The notes beneath the pieces are model-generated. The model saw nothing but the letters and a program-made list of their open reading frames with translations. It did no database searches and was not told the origin of the DNA. The translations under genes were made by a program, and so were the position numbers. 64,000 nt of DNA, from assembly GCA_024138025.1 (NCBI GenBank), contig JAMXBD010000427.1, forward strand, positions 124,001 through 188,000, in the 5' to 3' direction. How positions within the stretch are numbered: position 1 is the first letter of the stretch; each line of letters starts with the position of its first letter. This DNA comes from Combretum micranthum. Its lineage: Eukaryota; Streptophyta; Magnoliopsida; Myrtales; Combretaceae. This document shows, piece by piece, positions 46,390 through 57,870 of the stretch.

Positions 46390-47837
46390 TTATTTGTTAT
46401 GATTTGTTTTTAGTATTAGGAGGATCAAATTAGGAGAAAACAAACATGATTTTGGTCTGTTATGGTAAGCGTTAGATGAAGAACAAGCTATAAAAAAATA
46501 GAATATGTAATTTCTCTTAATTCTATATATAACATTCATATTGATTCATAACTTTATGTAGAAGAATTAAATTATTGAAATAAAAATACAGCCTTTACTT
46601 GAAATATTGAAAAATAATTGCTTATCGGTCGGGGCGGGTTGATAATTGGGTTCTTTAAAACCCTATAGGGGCACGTTTTGAGAATAATGTAAAAAACCCT
46701 ATTGGGTTTTTTTTTGGGTTTTGGGATACCTACTAAGAATTGGATAAGGTTCGTGTTATAAATGACCCGTCTCAAACCCGTCTAGGTTGCATTCCTAGAT
46801 TATAGCGATTGCCAAATAATGCTTAAAATGTTTCCTATCAATCCCACATATCTATAATGGTGAGATAGTTATTGAGGGTTTAATTGATCTACAAGAACAC
46901 TAATGAGCGATGCAAGGTGCATATCATATTCTAAATTGAACACGTTGTTCATTAACTTGCTCAACGCAATCCTATTACAATTTGAGCTCGAACTCAATGG
47001 AAAAGTGATCGGATCACAATTTAGATAAATTGGATGAAAAGCAAAGTGATATAGCATATCAACCATAAATTCAAGCTGATGATAAGCTTTTCCTGATTCA
47101 CAAGTTCCAGAGAAATCAACAATCGAAATCACACACAATGTACATCACCAAAAGAAAAGGCATTGTAATGAAATCCAGGCTTTGTTACTCAAAAAGTAAA
47201 ATCAATGAAAGTCAATATTTTACCTTTGCGGAAGAAAGGCTAGCAGCTAGGTTCCTGAAAAAGAGAGAGAGAGAGAGATACATTGAATTGAGTCTAGGTT
47301 TTTGTTGTGGGAATCTTTACTTTGCGAAATAGAATGAAATCGATTCTAGAAGGTAAAAAGAAGATGCTTTCCGTTTGAGAAAAATGTCTTCCTTTCTTTT
47401 TAGATATTTGTTCAATATTTATAGCTGAACAAGTATCCTGGTGTATAACAAAAATGCTTAACCTATGGTTATGGTTAGCATTAGTTTGGGAAGTAATTGA
47501 TGATGAAGAAAAATCATTTCCTATGGGTTGGAAAGGAAATTGGTTACTCATGTTAATACAATGTTTATAGACATGCTTACGAGGCCTGTCCATTAACTCC
47601 CTTGAATTGTTTTGTGAATCCATCTAATTGGAATCTTGTTGGACATTTTACATAATGAAATGGCTTTGAAAACATGAAGCGTAGGATGATTGACTTGTTT
47701 AATTTCTATTGTGAAAGTAGAATTTTGTGGTGTAATGATAGATATTTGGAATGGTTACCGTATGGATCTGAGTTAGTTCTTAAAACTTAATCTCGAAATA
47801 GGTTTATTTCAAAATTAATTCAGATAATAGGTTAGCG
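46390..47837. other. Leader-intron sequence, no gene recognised
   Basis: Contains a GGGTTTT-rich stretch (46620-46790) of the kind found in decayed elements, and an (AG)n run at 47261-47278. Two minus-strand frames (47138-46869, 89 codons; 47623-47294, 109 codons) are open. I recognise no domain in either and see no splice or start context that supports them. Confidence 0.5.
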
Positions 47838-47933
47838 AAGGCATACAAAGAGCCCGTGCTTTCACTGTAGCAAATTATTTAAGAAGAAGGCACGTGCATG
47901 GGCCTTCTTCTTAATAGATTTGACAACAAATAA

Positions 47934-48212
47934 CTCTCTCTTTACATCAAAAACGAAACCCACAATTTTCTCTCTCCGAATTCTTCTTTATCTAGCAAAA
48001 TCAAAGCATGGAGTTGGTTTATAACATCTTTGGAGGTCCCTAGATGCTAAAAATATGAACCTTTTACTTTTCTCTCTATGCCAAAAATGAAACCCACAAA
48101 ATTTTCTCTATAGATTCTTCTATCTCCAGTGAAATTGGAGCATGGAGTTTGGTTTATAAGATTTCTAGAGGTCCATAAATTCAAAAAAATGTGAACTTTT
48201 TATTTTTGTTGT
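47934..48212 (+). repeat. Two tandem units of about 137 bp
   Basis: Both units run from CTCTCTNTA(C/T)..CAAAAA(C/T)GAAACCCACAA through GCATGGAGTT(T)GGTTTATAA to GAAC(C)TTTTACTTTT-type text, about 80% alike. Inside the old inverted-repeat element. Confidence 0.8.
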
Positions 48213-50896
48213 TCATGAATCGAGGAATTGAAGACAAAAAAGTTTGGTTGTTGTGAAGTGCATGAAGAAGGCATAGGTGGAAACAAGGTTGTTAGAGGTG
48301 AAAAGCGCACTCAAGGCGCTACGCCTTGTAATTGCTTGAGGCGAGAAGAAAAATAAAAGCGCTCGCCTGAGTGAAACGAGTGCAAATATCTAAAAAATTA
48401 CTAATATTATTTTGATACAGAAAACATCCACATTTAATAATAATTTTTAATCTAGACCAACAAAAACTATTTAAATAGGTCAAATATTAGATTAATATAG
48501 CATCATATTTACAAAATGAGCACTATGTGCATAAAAACATTAAGATCTAAACCATTATAGTAGTCTTTTTTTACAAGATGGTAAATATAAAACTAGACAT
48601 TGGCAAGTTCAATCATTCATTCACCCTTCTTCCTCATCATTAGCACCTTCCAAATAATCATCCCTACTCTCATATTCATCATCATCTTTTTCCATATCAT
48701 CACTCGAAACTACTTCCTCCTCATCAATAATAACTTTTCTACTTGATGATCCCATAAATTGTGTTTGAGATTTAGTACTCCTCAATGGTTCCTTAACTTT
48801 GTAGTTCTTGAAATATCTCCCTATGTCAAGTCATCATTTTCAAACACCAAGTTATCATCCGCCTGAAGAGACGAGTCAACACCCATCCATCCAATCAACC
48901 ACTCGTTGCTTTCATCAATGTCATCTAAAGATATAAGATCAACAACATCACGTTGATCATATCGAGCTTTGAGAGCTTGATTATACTTAATGAAAACCGA
49001 ATTATTTAAATGCTTTTGAGCAAGCTTATTTCTCACTTTGTATGTATTTGCAAATAATTATAGTTATAATATTAATATTTTGAACATGGTAGTAATAACA
49101 CTCAAATTAAAATTTTAAGATGCTTACTTGATCAAACACGCTCCAATTTCTTTCACATTTAGATGAGCTACATGTCAAGTTTAGAATTTTAATTGCAAAT
49201 TGTTGCAAGTTAGGGGTTGAGCTTCCATAACAACCCAACCATTCATCTGTATAGTTAAAAGGGAAAAAAATCAAGTTTCAGTTGCTAAATAAAATACTTT
49301 CATTATAATATAACATTTTTTAAAGTTACTTGGTGCTTTTGTCCTCCTTGACCTTATGGCAAAATCAATGCCAAATAGGCTCTTAACACACTTATAAATA
49401 GAAATTTCAGAAATTATCTTATCTTGCATTTGAGGTTGAGGAACTAATCTCTTGATAGTGGCATATAATCCTGAAATAACTTCCTCATCAAACTTCGTGC
49501 TCGGATTCTCATAAAAATTTGCAAGATTTAAAAAATGTCTAGCTGCATGTAAGGGATGGTGCAATTGGCAATTTTGCTTATCATCAATAATTTTGCTCAT
49601 TTCCGCATATTTTTCTTCATCACTATTGAATGGTTTTGATATGCTTTCCTTTGCTTTATCTGTAGTTCCATACATATATCTCATGGCTGGTTTTTTCTCA
49701 CTATCAACAAGTCTAAGTACTTGCACAAGAGGCTCCATCACCTTAAGATTATAGGTGACATTATTCCAAAAGCTAACAGACAAAATTGTTTCACATACCT
49801 TTTTCCTCTTCACTTGCTTTGCCCAATTGGTAGAAGTCCAATCATCCGAAGTAAACATGGCCCTTAAATGATTTTTTTGGTTGTGAATTGATTGCAATGT
49901 AAGGTATGATGTATAAAACCTAGTTTTTCCTGGACGGATAAGTTTTCTAATTTTTGTAAAGGATCTCATGGTATTCAAGAGACCCGTATGACTATATATA
50001 AATCCAGTCACGTTGATTGCCTTCTGAATAGTTCTTGCTACTCGCGAAATCTTCCCAATATCCTCTAGCATTAAATCCAAACAATGAGCAGCATATGGTG
50101 TCCAAAACAAATTTGGTCTTTTTGCTTCCAATAACTTCCTATTAAAAGGATAATTAATATATTTAAAAAACCATTGCATGTTTATATTATAATAATAAAC
50201 TTAGGATAAAGTAGGTTCAAAAAATAAAACTTACTTGCTAAAACATAATTGGATCCATTATCTGTTATGACTTGAATAACATTTGCTTCTCCAACCTCGT
50301 CTACAAACTTGTCCAACAATTCAAATAACTTTTCTCCTGTTTTTATATATGATGATGCATCCACAGATCTAACAAATATTGTTCCCATTGGGCAGTTGAC
50401 TGAAAAGTTGATAATGCTTCGATGAGTTTGATTAAGCCACCCATCCGACATAATTGAATATCCAAGTTTTTTCTAGGTATCTTTGTGCTTTTGAAGCAAT
50501 CCATTGGTGATACATTACCAAGGAGTGTTAGGCCTATGTTCCAGGTTTATAGTAGGAGACTTAAGAAATAAGGAAGTTGATATGTACATGTAATAAGTAG
50601 TTGTTATTAGTAATAAGGAAGCTGGTATTATTAGTAAGTGTGTGCTGAGCTGGCTTTGAGTTAGTTAGACAAGTTGTTAGGAAAGTTGTATAAATAGAAA
50701 GCTTGGCAGAGTTGTAGGGAGGAAAAGAAAAGAAATATACTCTTTGGTATTTTCGTATTGTCATTTGAAGGAGATTGTAGGAGCATAACCTAATTGGTGA
50801 GCTCAATCTCTTGTTTGTATTTTCTACATAATAGTGTGATTGATTGGTCGGTTGAAGGTGGTTGGTTTTGGATATTAGTTTGTATCAAATTGGCGA

Positions 50897-52081
50897 ATGG
50901 ATTCAATGGAGAAGGATATTCGAGAAATCGGCGAAGAAATGCGGGGATGTGTAGCAGAGGTTCAACAGCAATTACACGATACAAACGTGAAAGTTGGATC
51001 GATTGATAGTTCGTTGGCTAGTATTCAATCTATGCTGCAAGAAATGATAAAGGAATCACGTGAAGTAGAATCGACGAAAGGATCGATTGGAGATTCATCA
51101 GCGAAGACTAATGTCGAACACTTGGCACGCAAGAAAGGAAAGACTATTTCTACGGATGATTTGTTTGATGATGATGATTACAAACGGAATGCTGAATATA
51201 TTACAATACCGGAATTTGATGGATCTGAACCGGTACATTGGATTACATTGGCGGAGCAATACTTTGAAATTCATCAAACTAAAAGTGATCGTCGAGTGCC
51301 TCTAGTGTCGATGTTTATGAGAGGACGTACGGTTTATTGGTTGAAAATGTTGAAACGGAGGATTCCTCATTTAGATTGGTCGGCATTGAAGCCGGAATTG
51401 TTGCTGAGGTATGGTGGACATTCGGCTTTTAATCCCTACGAGAGTTTATCAACTCTTCGACAAGTCAATTCGGTCGCAAGTTATATGGAGGATTTTGAGG
51501 CAATTACTTCTCAAGCTCCAGATATGACTGAATTGCAATTATTAGGGTATTATCTTGGAGGATTGCGAGAGGATATTTTACTGCGGGTAAAAACTCTAAA
51601 ACCTTTGTCTTTAGCTGATGCAATGGAGTTGTCTCTGAATATTGAAAAGGAATTTGAGTATGGAATATGTTTTTCGCATGATAATAATAGTGAGTATGGA
51701 AGGAGTAGTAAGAGTGAGCGTAGTACCAATCGTTTTGTTCCTTCTATAAACAACTATAGTTCGAATGTTCCATTTCGGAATTCATATTCTACTTTTCCTA
51801 CTAATTCTCGAAGTCAATCCTCATCTTGGAAATCTTTCCAAGGGGGAGGTGGAGGTGGAAATGTTTGGAATGATAAAAAATTAGGGGAAAAAGTGGTTGA
51901 TTCTTCTTCTGGAAGTGCAAGTAGGGGAAGTAATGGCCTTGTTCAGAATGGGGGTAGTAGAATGTCAAAGCAGTTATCCTATGCTGAGTATTTAGATAAG
52001 AAGAAACGTGGTATTTGTTTCCATTGTGATCAACCATATAATCCAAATCATAAGTGTCCTAAAAAACGTTACGGGTTATAA
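50897..52081 (+). CDS. Gag of the Reina-like gypsy element (394 residues)
   Basis: Open from an ATG 9 bp after the left LTR to TAA at 52079. The first 80 residues form a coiled coil. Residues about 95-255 are the retrotransposon gag domain (ITIPEFDGSEPVHWI, then SYMEDFEAI and YYLGGLREDI). A Ser/Asn/Gly-rich linker follows, and near residues 375-390 a C-terminal knuckle GICFHCDQPYNPNHKC. The stop may itself be a lesion, since these elements usually make gag and pol as one frame; pol resumes in the same register after compensating small indels. Gag packages element RNA into particles. Confidence 0.8.
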   Translation: MDSMEKDIREIGEEMRGCVAEVQQQLHDTNVKVGSIDSSLASIQSMLQEMIKESREVESTKGSIGDSSAKTNVEHLARKKGKTISTDDLFDDDDYKRNAEYITIPEFDGSEPVHWITLAEQYFEIHQTKSDRRVPLVSMFMRGRTVYWLKMLKRRIPHLDWSALKPELLLRYGGHSAFNPYESLSTLRQVNSVASYMEDFEAITSQAPDMTELQLLGYYLGGLREDILLRVKTLKPLSLADAMELSLNIEKEFEYGICFSHDNNSEYGRSSKSERSTNRFVPSINNYSSNVPFRNSYSTFPTNSRSQSSSWKSFQGGGGGGNVWNDKKLGEKVVDSSSGSASRGSNGLVQNGGSRMSKQLSYAEYLDKKKRGICFHCDQPYNPNHKCPKKRYGL

Positions 52082-52189
52082 TTTTGGAGGATGATATTGG
52101 TGATCAGTGTGTTGATAGGGCAGAAGGAACGAAGTTGTTAGATGTAGAGGGAAGACAGGACACTGTTTGAGAGGTAATGAGCACATGGA

Positions 52190-55100
52190 ATTATCATTGT
52201 TAGCATTGAATGGATTTGATGGACCGAAAACTATGAAATTTCGGGGATTATTGTTGCAGCATCATATTACATTTTAGTTGACAGTGGAGCTAGTCATAAT
52301 TTTGTGTCTACTCGACTAGTTCAACAATTGCAATTAAAGGTGTGTCCTACTTTGCCATTTTCTGTTAAGCTTGGGGATGGTCATAGCATACAATCTGAAG
52401 GAATATGTGTTGATTTGATATTATTCCTCAGTGGATTTCCTGTTTCTGTTTCTTGTTATGTGTTAGAATTAGGTGCTATTGATATGATTTTGGGGGTAGC
52501 TTGGTTACAAACTCTTGGGGAGATTAAAGTGGATTGGAAGTTAATGACTATGAAGATACCAACTCAGAATGGTGAACTGATTTTATCAGGTGATCCTACT
52601 CTACAAAAGTCTTGTACGACTCAGAAACATTTGAAGCAGTTGGGAGAGGGTGATGAATGTCATCTTTTGTTGTTAATAGAGTTGGACTTGAATGTTGTGA
52701 TTGTGGATCAATTGGATTCGAAAATCAATGTTTTGTTGTCTAAATATTCTGATGTTTTTTCCTCTAGCAATGTCCTGCCACCGAATAGAGAAACAGATCA
52801 TCGCATTCCCTTAAAGGAAGGTACTAATCCTGTTAGTGTGCGGCCTTATAGGTATGCGCAAGTGCAGAAAGATGAGATAGAAAGGTTGGTGAACGAGATG
52901 TTGGATGCTGGCATTATTCGTACTAGTTCATCCCCATTTTCTAGTCCGGTGATTTTGGTTAAAAAAAAAGATGGTTCTTGGCGATTTTGTGTGGATTATC
53001 GTGCTCTTAATGAGGTGACTGTGCTAGATCGGTATCCTATTCCAGTAATAGAGGAATTATTAGATGAATTGTGCGGTGCTACTATATTTTCTAAGATTGA
53101 CTTAAAGGCGGGTTATCATCAAATACGAGTATATCATGATGATGTTCCAAAGACAGCTTTTAGAACACATCAAGGCCATTATGAATTTTTGGTGATGCCT
53201 TTCGGTCTCACCAACGCTCCGGCCACTTTTCAATCCACAATGAACAATTTATTTCGGCCTTATTTGAGGAATTTTGTCTTGGTGTTTTTTGATGATATTC
53301 TTGTCTATAGCAAGAATATGGATGCTCACGTGGATCATCTTAGTATTGTCTTGGAATTGTTGAAGACTAATCACTTCACTGCTAATCGCAAGAAGTGTGT
53401 TTTCGGCCAAACTTCATTGGAATATTTAGGCCATATTATCTCAGCTGAAGGGGTAGCAATGGATCCAATGAAAGTGAAGTCAGTGGTTGAGTGGCCAATT
53501 CCATCTTCTCTTAAAGCAGTCGTGGATTTTTGGGGTTGTCCGGTTACTATAGGAAATTTATCAAGAATTATGGACAGATAGCTAGACCATTGACTAATCT
53601 ATTAAAGAAGGACAATTTTGAGTGGACTGATGTGACTTTGGAATCATTTCGTGCTCTGCAGCAAGCTTTGGTGCAGGGACCTGTGTTAGCTATGCCAGAT
53701 TTTTCTCAATCCTTTGTGATTGAGTGTGATGCATCGGGTACAGGAATAGGGGCGGTACTGATGCAAAGTCAGCGTCCAATTGCTTATTTTAGTAAAGCTT
53801 TGTCTGATAGAAATCTTATGAAGTCTACTTATGAGAAAGAGTTAATGGCTTTAGTTTTGGCAATCAACCATTGGCGTCCTTATTTGCTTAGACGACGTTT
53901 TATGGTTTGCACTGATCAAAAGAGTTTGCGGCATCTCTTAAATCAACGCATCACAACTCCTAATCAACAACATTGGTTAGCCAAGTTGTTGGGATATGAG
54001 TTTGACATTGTTTACAAGGCTGGAAGTGAGAATAGAGCTGCTGATGCTCTTTCTAGGCAGTTTGAAGATATGGAATTTTTCCGAAATTTCTGGTCCAATT
54101 TGGACTGATTTGGCTGCTATACGTGAGGATGTATTGAAGGATCCTATTCTTTCTACGAAGATTCAGTTGCTTAAAGATGGAAAAGATGCGGGTCGTGGTT
54201 TTCACCTTATTCAAGACAATTTATATTACCATAATAGATTGGTCATTCCTTCTCAGTCATCTTGGGTGCAATTGTTTTTGTATGAATTCCATTCGTCGGT
54301 TGTTGGAGGTCATGCTGGGTTTGTTAAAACTTATAGACGAATGATTGCTCATCTATATTGGGTAGGCATGAAAGGTGATGTGGCTAAGTTTGTGAACTCT
54401 TGTGCTGTTTGTCAACGCCAAAAAGTTCAAAACTTGGCTCCAGCAGGACTACTAAATCCTTTACCCATTCCTAAGGCTATATGGGAAGACATATCTATGG
54501 ATTTTATATCCGGTCTTCCAAGATCTAATGGATTTGATGTGATATTTGTGGTTGTGGATCGGTTTTCAAAGTATGGTCACTTCTTACTATTGCGGCATCC
54601 TTATAATGCTAAACGAGTGGCTGATATCTTTATGAAAGAAGTAGTACGTTTGCATGGTTTTCCTCGTACTATTGTTAGTGACAGAGATCCATTATTTGTT
54701 AGTACTTTTTGGAGAGAACTCTTTGCTTTACAAGGAACTCGCCTTCATTTCAGCACCGCCTACCATCCATAAATGGACGGTCAATCCGAAGTTCTTAATC
54801 GATGTTTGGAGTGTTATCTTCGGTGTTTTGCTTCAGAAACTCCTTCTGCATGGGCTAAATGGATTGGATGGGCTGAGTTTTCATACAATACTTCTTATCA
54901 TTCCTCTGCTGGCATGACTCCTTTCGAGGTAGTGTATGGTTGGCCACCTCCGGTTGTTCCTATATATGTTTCTAAGGAAGTACAGAATCCGGATTTACGA
55001 CAGTCTCTTTTATCTAGAGATGTTGTTCTAGCTCGTTTACGTTGTAATTTGGAGAGGGCTCAGTTGCGAAATTGTAAGGTGGCTAATAGGTCTCGTCGGC

Positions 55101-55555
55101 ATGTGGAATTTAAGGTGGGGGATTAGGTTTTTCTTAAATTACGAACTGCTTTACAAACTCGTGTAGGGGCTAAATCTTCTTCCAAATTGGCTCCTCGTTT
55201 CTATGGTCCTTATCGTGTGATTGGTCGGGTTGGTCAAGTGGCGTATCGTTTGGAATTGCCGTCATCTTGCAAGGTTCACCCTGTTTTTCATGTCTCACTT
55301 TTAAAGGCTTCCCATGGATCTTTTCCTGTTCGCAGGATTTTCCATCACTTTGATGTCTGATGAGGATTTTGGGGGTGTTTATCCTATTCAAGTATTGGGA
55401 AGACGTTTTGATGTTCGTGATGGGTTTGAGTTCCACAAGTGTTAATACAGTGGTCTGATTCTACTTCTAGTGAAGCTACATGGGAAGATAAGGAGCTGCT
55501 ATTCAATATCAATTTCCTGACTTTGTCCTTGAGGACAAGGACAGTTTTTCCGAGG
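52190..55555 (+). pseudogene. Pol of the Reina-like element (PR, RT, RH, IN, chromodomain) with small lesions
   Basis: The protease site LVDSGASHNFVS lies at about 52277-52312. RT spans about 52850-53440 with FSKIDLKAGYHQI and FFDD. RNase H (53690-54060) has IECDASGTGIGAVL and CTDQKSLRHL. Integrase has the zinc motif H..H..C-x2-C ending CAVCQRQK (54290-54430) and a core with DRFSKYGHF and VSDRDPLF (54480-54770). The chromodomain is about 55390-55550 with SEATWEDKELL. Breaks are single-base shifts near 52275, 53519, 54080 and 55440, a TAA at 54770-54772 where Gln is expected, and a TAG near 55124 where Trp is expected. Both stops are single C-to-T or G-to-A type changes. Confidence 0.9.
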
Positions 55556-56549
55556 GGGCATTGATACATTACCAAGGAGTGTTAGGCCTATTTCCAGGTT
55601 TATAGTAGGAGACTTAAGAAATAAGGAAGTTGATATGTACATGTATAAGTAGTTGTTATTAGTAATAAGGAAGCTGGTATTATTAGTAAGTGTGTGCTGA
55701 GCTGGCTTTGAGTTAGTTAGACAAGTTGTTAGGAAAGTTGTATAAATAGAAGAGCTTGGCAGAGTTGTAGGGAGGAAAAGAAAAGAAATATACTCTTTGG
55801 TATTTTCGTATTGTCATTTGAAGGTGATTGTAGGAGCATAACCTAATTGGTGAGCTCAATCTCTTGTTTGTATTTTCTACATACTAGTGTGATTGATTGG
55901 TCGGTTGAAGGTGGTTGGTTTTGGATATTAGTTTGTATCAATTGGTATACTCAACTTCTTTCTTAAGAAGTGGAACTCTGAACTCATGATAATTTGGAGG
56001 TCTCATGTTTGGTCCATATTGACCAATGGCTTCAATCATCCATTTAAATGAATTAAGATGTACAACATTAAAAGGAATGCTTGCTTGATAGAAGAAACGA
56101 GCAATGTATTGGCAAGCTTGCTCTTTTTTTTGTTTGTCATATGTATCGTTTATAGTAGATTGTATCATTTTTCCCTTCTTCCTCATATCAAGAACATGCT
56201 CCGGCCTTATTAATACAAAAGCATCCATAGGCCTCCTCTTCTTTGAAGCCATAGAAGTAACAACTCTCCCTTTGCCTTTATTATTTTTCCCCACATCTTC
56301 AGCATCCCCAATTTCATTGACATTATCAAAGTCATCAATATCCGGCATTTTATCATAATGTTCTTTTTGACTTTTCTTTTCATTCATAAAATCCTCCAAC
56401 TCTTTTTTCATTTTTTGAGGACACTTTAAACATTTTTTTGCATTCCTATTGTTCCCCACTTGATGTTGTTTGGCTTTATAAATTCCTCCTCTAGTGACTT
56501 TTTGACAAAACATACAAGTTACTGAATTTGTATCATTTTTGTCAGCCAA

Positions 56550-57773
56550 ATAATTACATTTTCATCTCGGATCACTTCGTTTGTTCCCACTTCTACTCCA
56601 CCAACATTGCCCGAATCCATCTAAAATATAATTGCACAATATCTAAAAGATATATATTAAAAAAAATTTACCATTAGTGAGGTTAAACAATTGTCCACAA
56701 ACATACGTGCGTTTATTTTTCCTAGTATGGGTGTGTGTGGCCCCCCGCGGGGGGCGGGACAGTTTTTTTTTTTTTCTTCCTGGTTTTATATTAATTATAT
56801 TATTTATTTTAATTATTCCTTTTTTTTTATGAGTAATTATTCCATTTTTCTTTATCATATTCTGATTTTATATTTTATAACTAACAGAAAAAAGAACAAT
56901 TTTTTTAGGCATTATACTTAATTTTTTTTTTTGGGTAAGTAATTATTTTTTAAATTATTTTAATAAATTTATATTTATTATTAATATTAACATTTGTTTT
57001 TCCTAGTAATAGCATATTTCACTAAGTATAAAATAAATAAACCAAAAAGATACTGCTTGTATTTTATAATATAGAAAGAGAGAGTGGAAGTAGAGGCTGA
57101 TTTCTAACGTGAGTGTGTGAGAAAGAGTGTTCAAAGCAAGTGTCAACTGTCAACAAAAAATAAATAAATTGGACAAGTGTCCACAGTCCACACCGATAGA
57201 TTTTGAATCTGAGTGTGTGAGAAATATTGTTCAAAGCAAGTGTCAACAAAAAATAAACATATTGGACAAGTTTCCGCAGTCCACACCAACCGGTCAAGCA
57301 TCATGCACAATAAAATAAGAAGAAAACTATCATTATTAAATACCTGGAGAAAGAATCAAAGCACCGTATTTGTTTCTTTTGAAAGACAAAAGAGAGAAAA
57401 GGTTGATGGTCTTCTGTTTTCAACGTGAGAGAGAAAGTGAGGTGGGGTAGGGTTTTTTTTCAAGTTGAAAAGCTACTTTATTTTTTATATTTGTTTTGTT
57501 TTGCAGTAGTGGGGTAGTGTTTTTTTTTTTTTTTTTTGTCTGTTTGTGAGGAGAGCTTTTGCCGATGTTTCGAGAAAAGAGTTGTTTGTTTGTTTGTTTG
57601 TTTTTTTTTTGTCTTTGAAAAACACTAAGCGCTCGCCTGGCTCTTGTGCGCCTTGCGCCTAGGCGCAAAAAGGCGTGCGCCTCAATAAAGGTGCCTCGCC
57701 TTAGGAGTTGCAAGGTGCTGCCGTGCGCCTTGTCTCGCCTAGGTGGTCGCCTTTTGCACCTTCAACAACATTG
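56550..57773. other. hAT 5' region: no coding frame
   Basis: Lies between the transposase start and the right TIR. It contains the palindrome GCCCCCC/GGGGGGC (56740-56755), the 80-bp tandem duplication at 57111-57289, T-runs at 57522-57538 and 57602-57610, and a CGCCT-rich subterminal zone (57630-57765). The transposase promoter should be here on the minus strand, but no clear TATA box was picked. Confidence 0.6.
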
Positions 57774-57781
57774 GGTAGAAA

Positions 57782-57870
57782 TTGTGCCTTTAGTGTTATT
57801 ATAAATTACTATTGAAGGAGACTCTACTTGCACCTTTAGTGTTATTATAAATCACTACTAAAGATCTAGG
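57782..57870 (+). repeat. Two tandem units of about 45 bp
   Basis: CCTTTAGTGTTATTATAAAT(T/C)ACTA occurs at 57787 and again at 57833, each preceded by TTG(T/C)(G/A)C. Part of the old inverted-repeat element beside the hAT. Confidence 0.8.

Larger units (their letters stand above)
50508..55940 (+). mobile_element. Young chromodomain Ty3/gypsy element (Reina-like) in the hAT
   Basis: 5433 bp. LTRs at 50508-50887 (380 bp) and 55562-55940 (379 bp) start TGATACATTACC and end TTTGTATCA. The TSD is ATTGG (50503-50507, 55941-55945). The LTRs differ by two substitutions and three single-base indels, far less than any other pair here. A polypurine tract (CGAGGGGGCAT) precedes the right LTR. A TATAAATA lies at about 50689 and 55740. 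Short LTRs, the CFHC-type knuckle and a C-terminal chromodomain fit the Reina lineage of chromoviruses. The usual Met PBS is not seen: gag starts only 9 bp after the LTR. Confidence 0.93.
48821..56549 (-). pseudogene. hAT transposase (BED finger, DUF659, hATC), split by a gypsy insertion
   Basis: The minus-strand start at 56549 reads MADKNDTNSVTCMFCQKVTR, a BED-type zinc finger with C-x2-C and distal His/Cys (residues about 11-42). The frame runs through a Lys-rich linker to LLKKEVEYTN at the gypsy insertion point and resumes at 50502. DUF659 follows (SIMSDGWLNQTHRSIINF, VIQVITDNGSNYV; 50460-50240). After an intron near 50235-50140 the core continues (FWTPYAAHCLDLML onward, 50138-49271). The hATC block has SSSKCERNWSVFDQ (about 49165-49130), and after another intron NKLAQKHLNNSVFIKYNQAL (49030-48970). 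A TAG at 50475-50473 replaces an expected Trp codon. The insertion and this stop make it non-functional. Confidence 0.9.
48284..57773 (-). mobile_element. hAT DNA transposon (about 4.05 kb), interrupted by a gypsy element
   Basis: Terminal inverted repeats are CAAGGTTGTTAGAGGTG on the left and, reversed from the right, CAATGTTGTTGAAGGTG. Further in, both ends are rich in AGGCG/CGCCT subterminal motifs. Flanks are GGTGGAAA (48276-48283) and GGTAGAAA (57774-57781), an 8-bp TSD with one mismatch. Without the gypsy element (50508-55945) the length is 4052 bp. It encodes a minus-strand transposase with introns. An 80-bp tandem duplication (57111-57193 and 57211-57289) and a perfect 16-bp G/C palindrome (56740-56755) lie in its 5' region. 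Confidence 0.92.

Noticed and set aside
46083..46413. Three overlapping plus-strand frames of 71-85 codons rich in GRMGLFGVVCSSW-type repeats
   Set aside because: They are the three readings of one 38-bp minisatellite whose unit has no stop in any frame; no domain and no gene context.
47294..47623. 109-codon minus-strand frame inside the leader intron
   Set aside because: No domain recognised, no support from splicing or context; kept only as a note in the intron entry.
57127..57428. Overlapping frames with repeated SKCQQKIN text
   Set aside because: They come from an 80-bp tandem duplication in the non-coding hAT leader.
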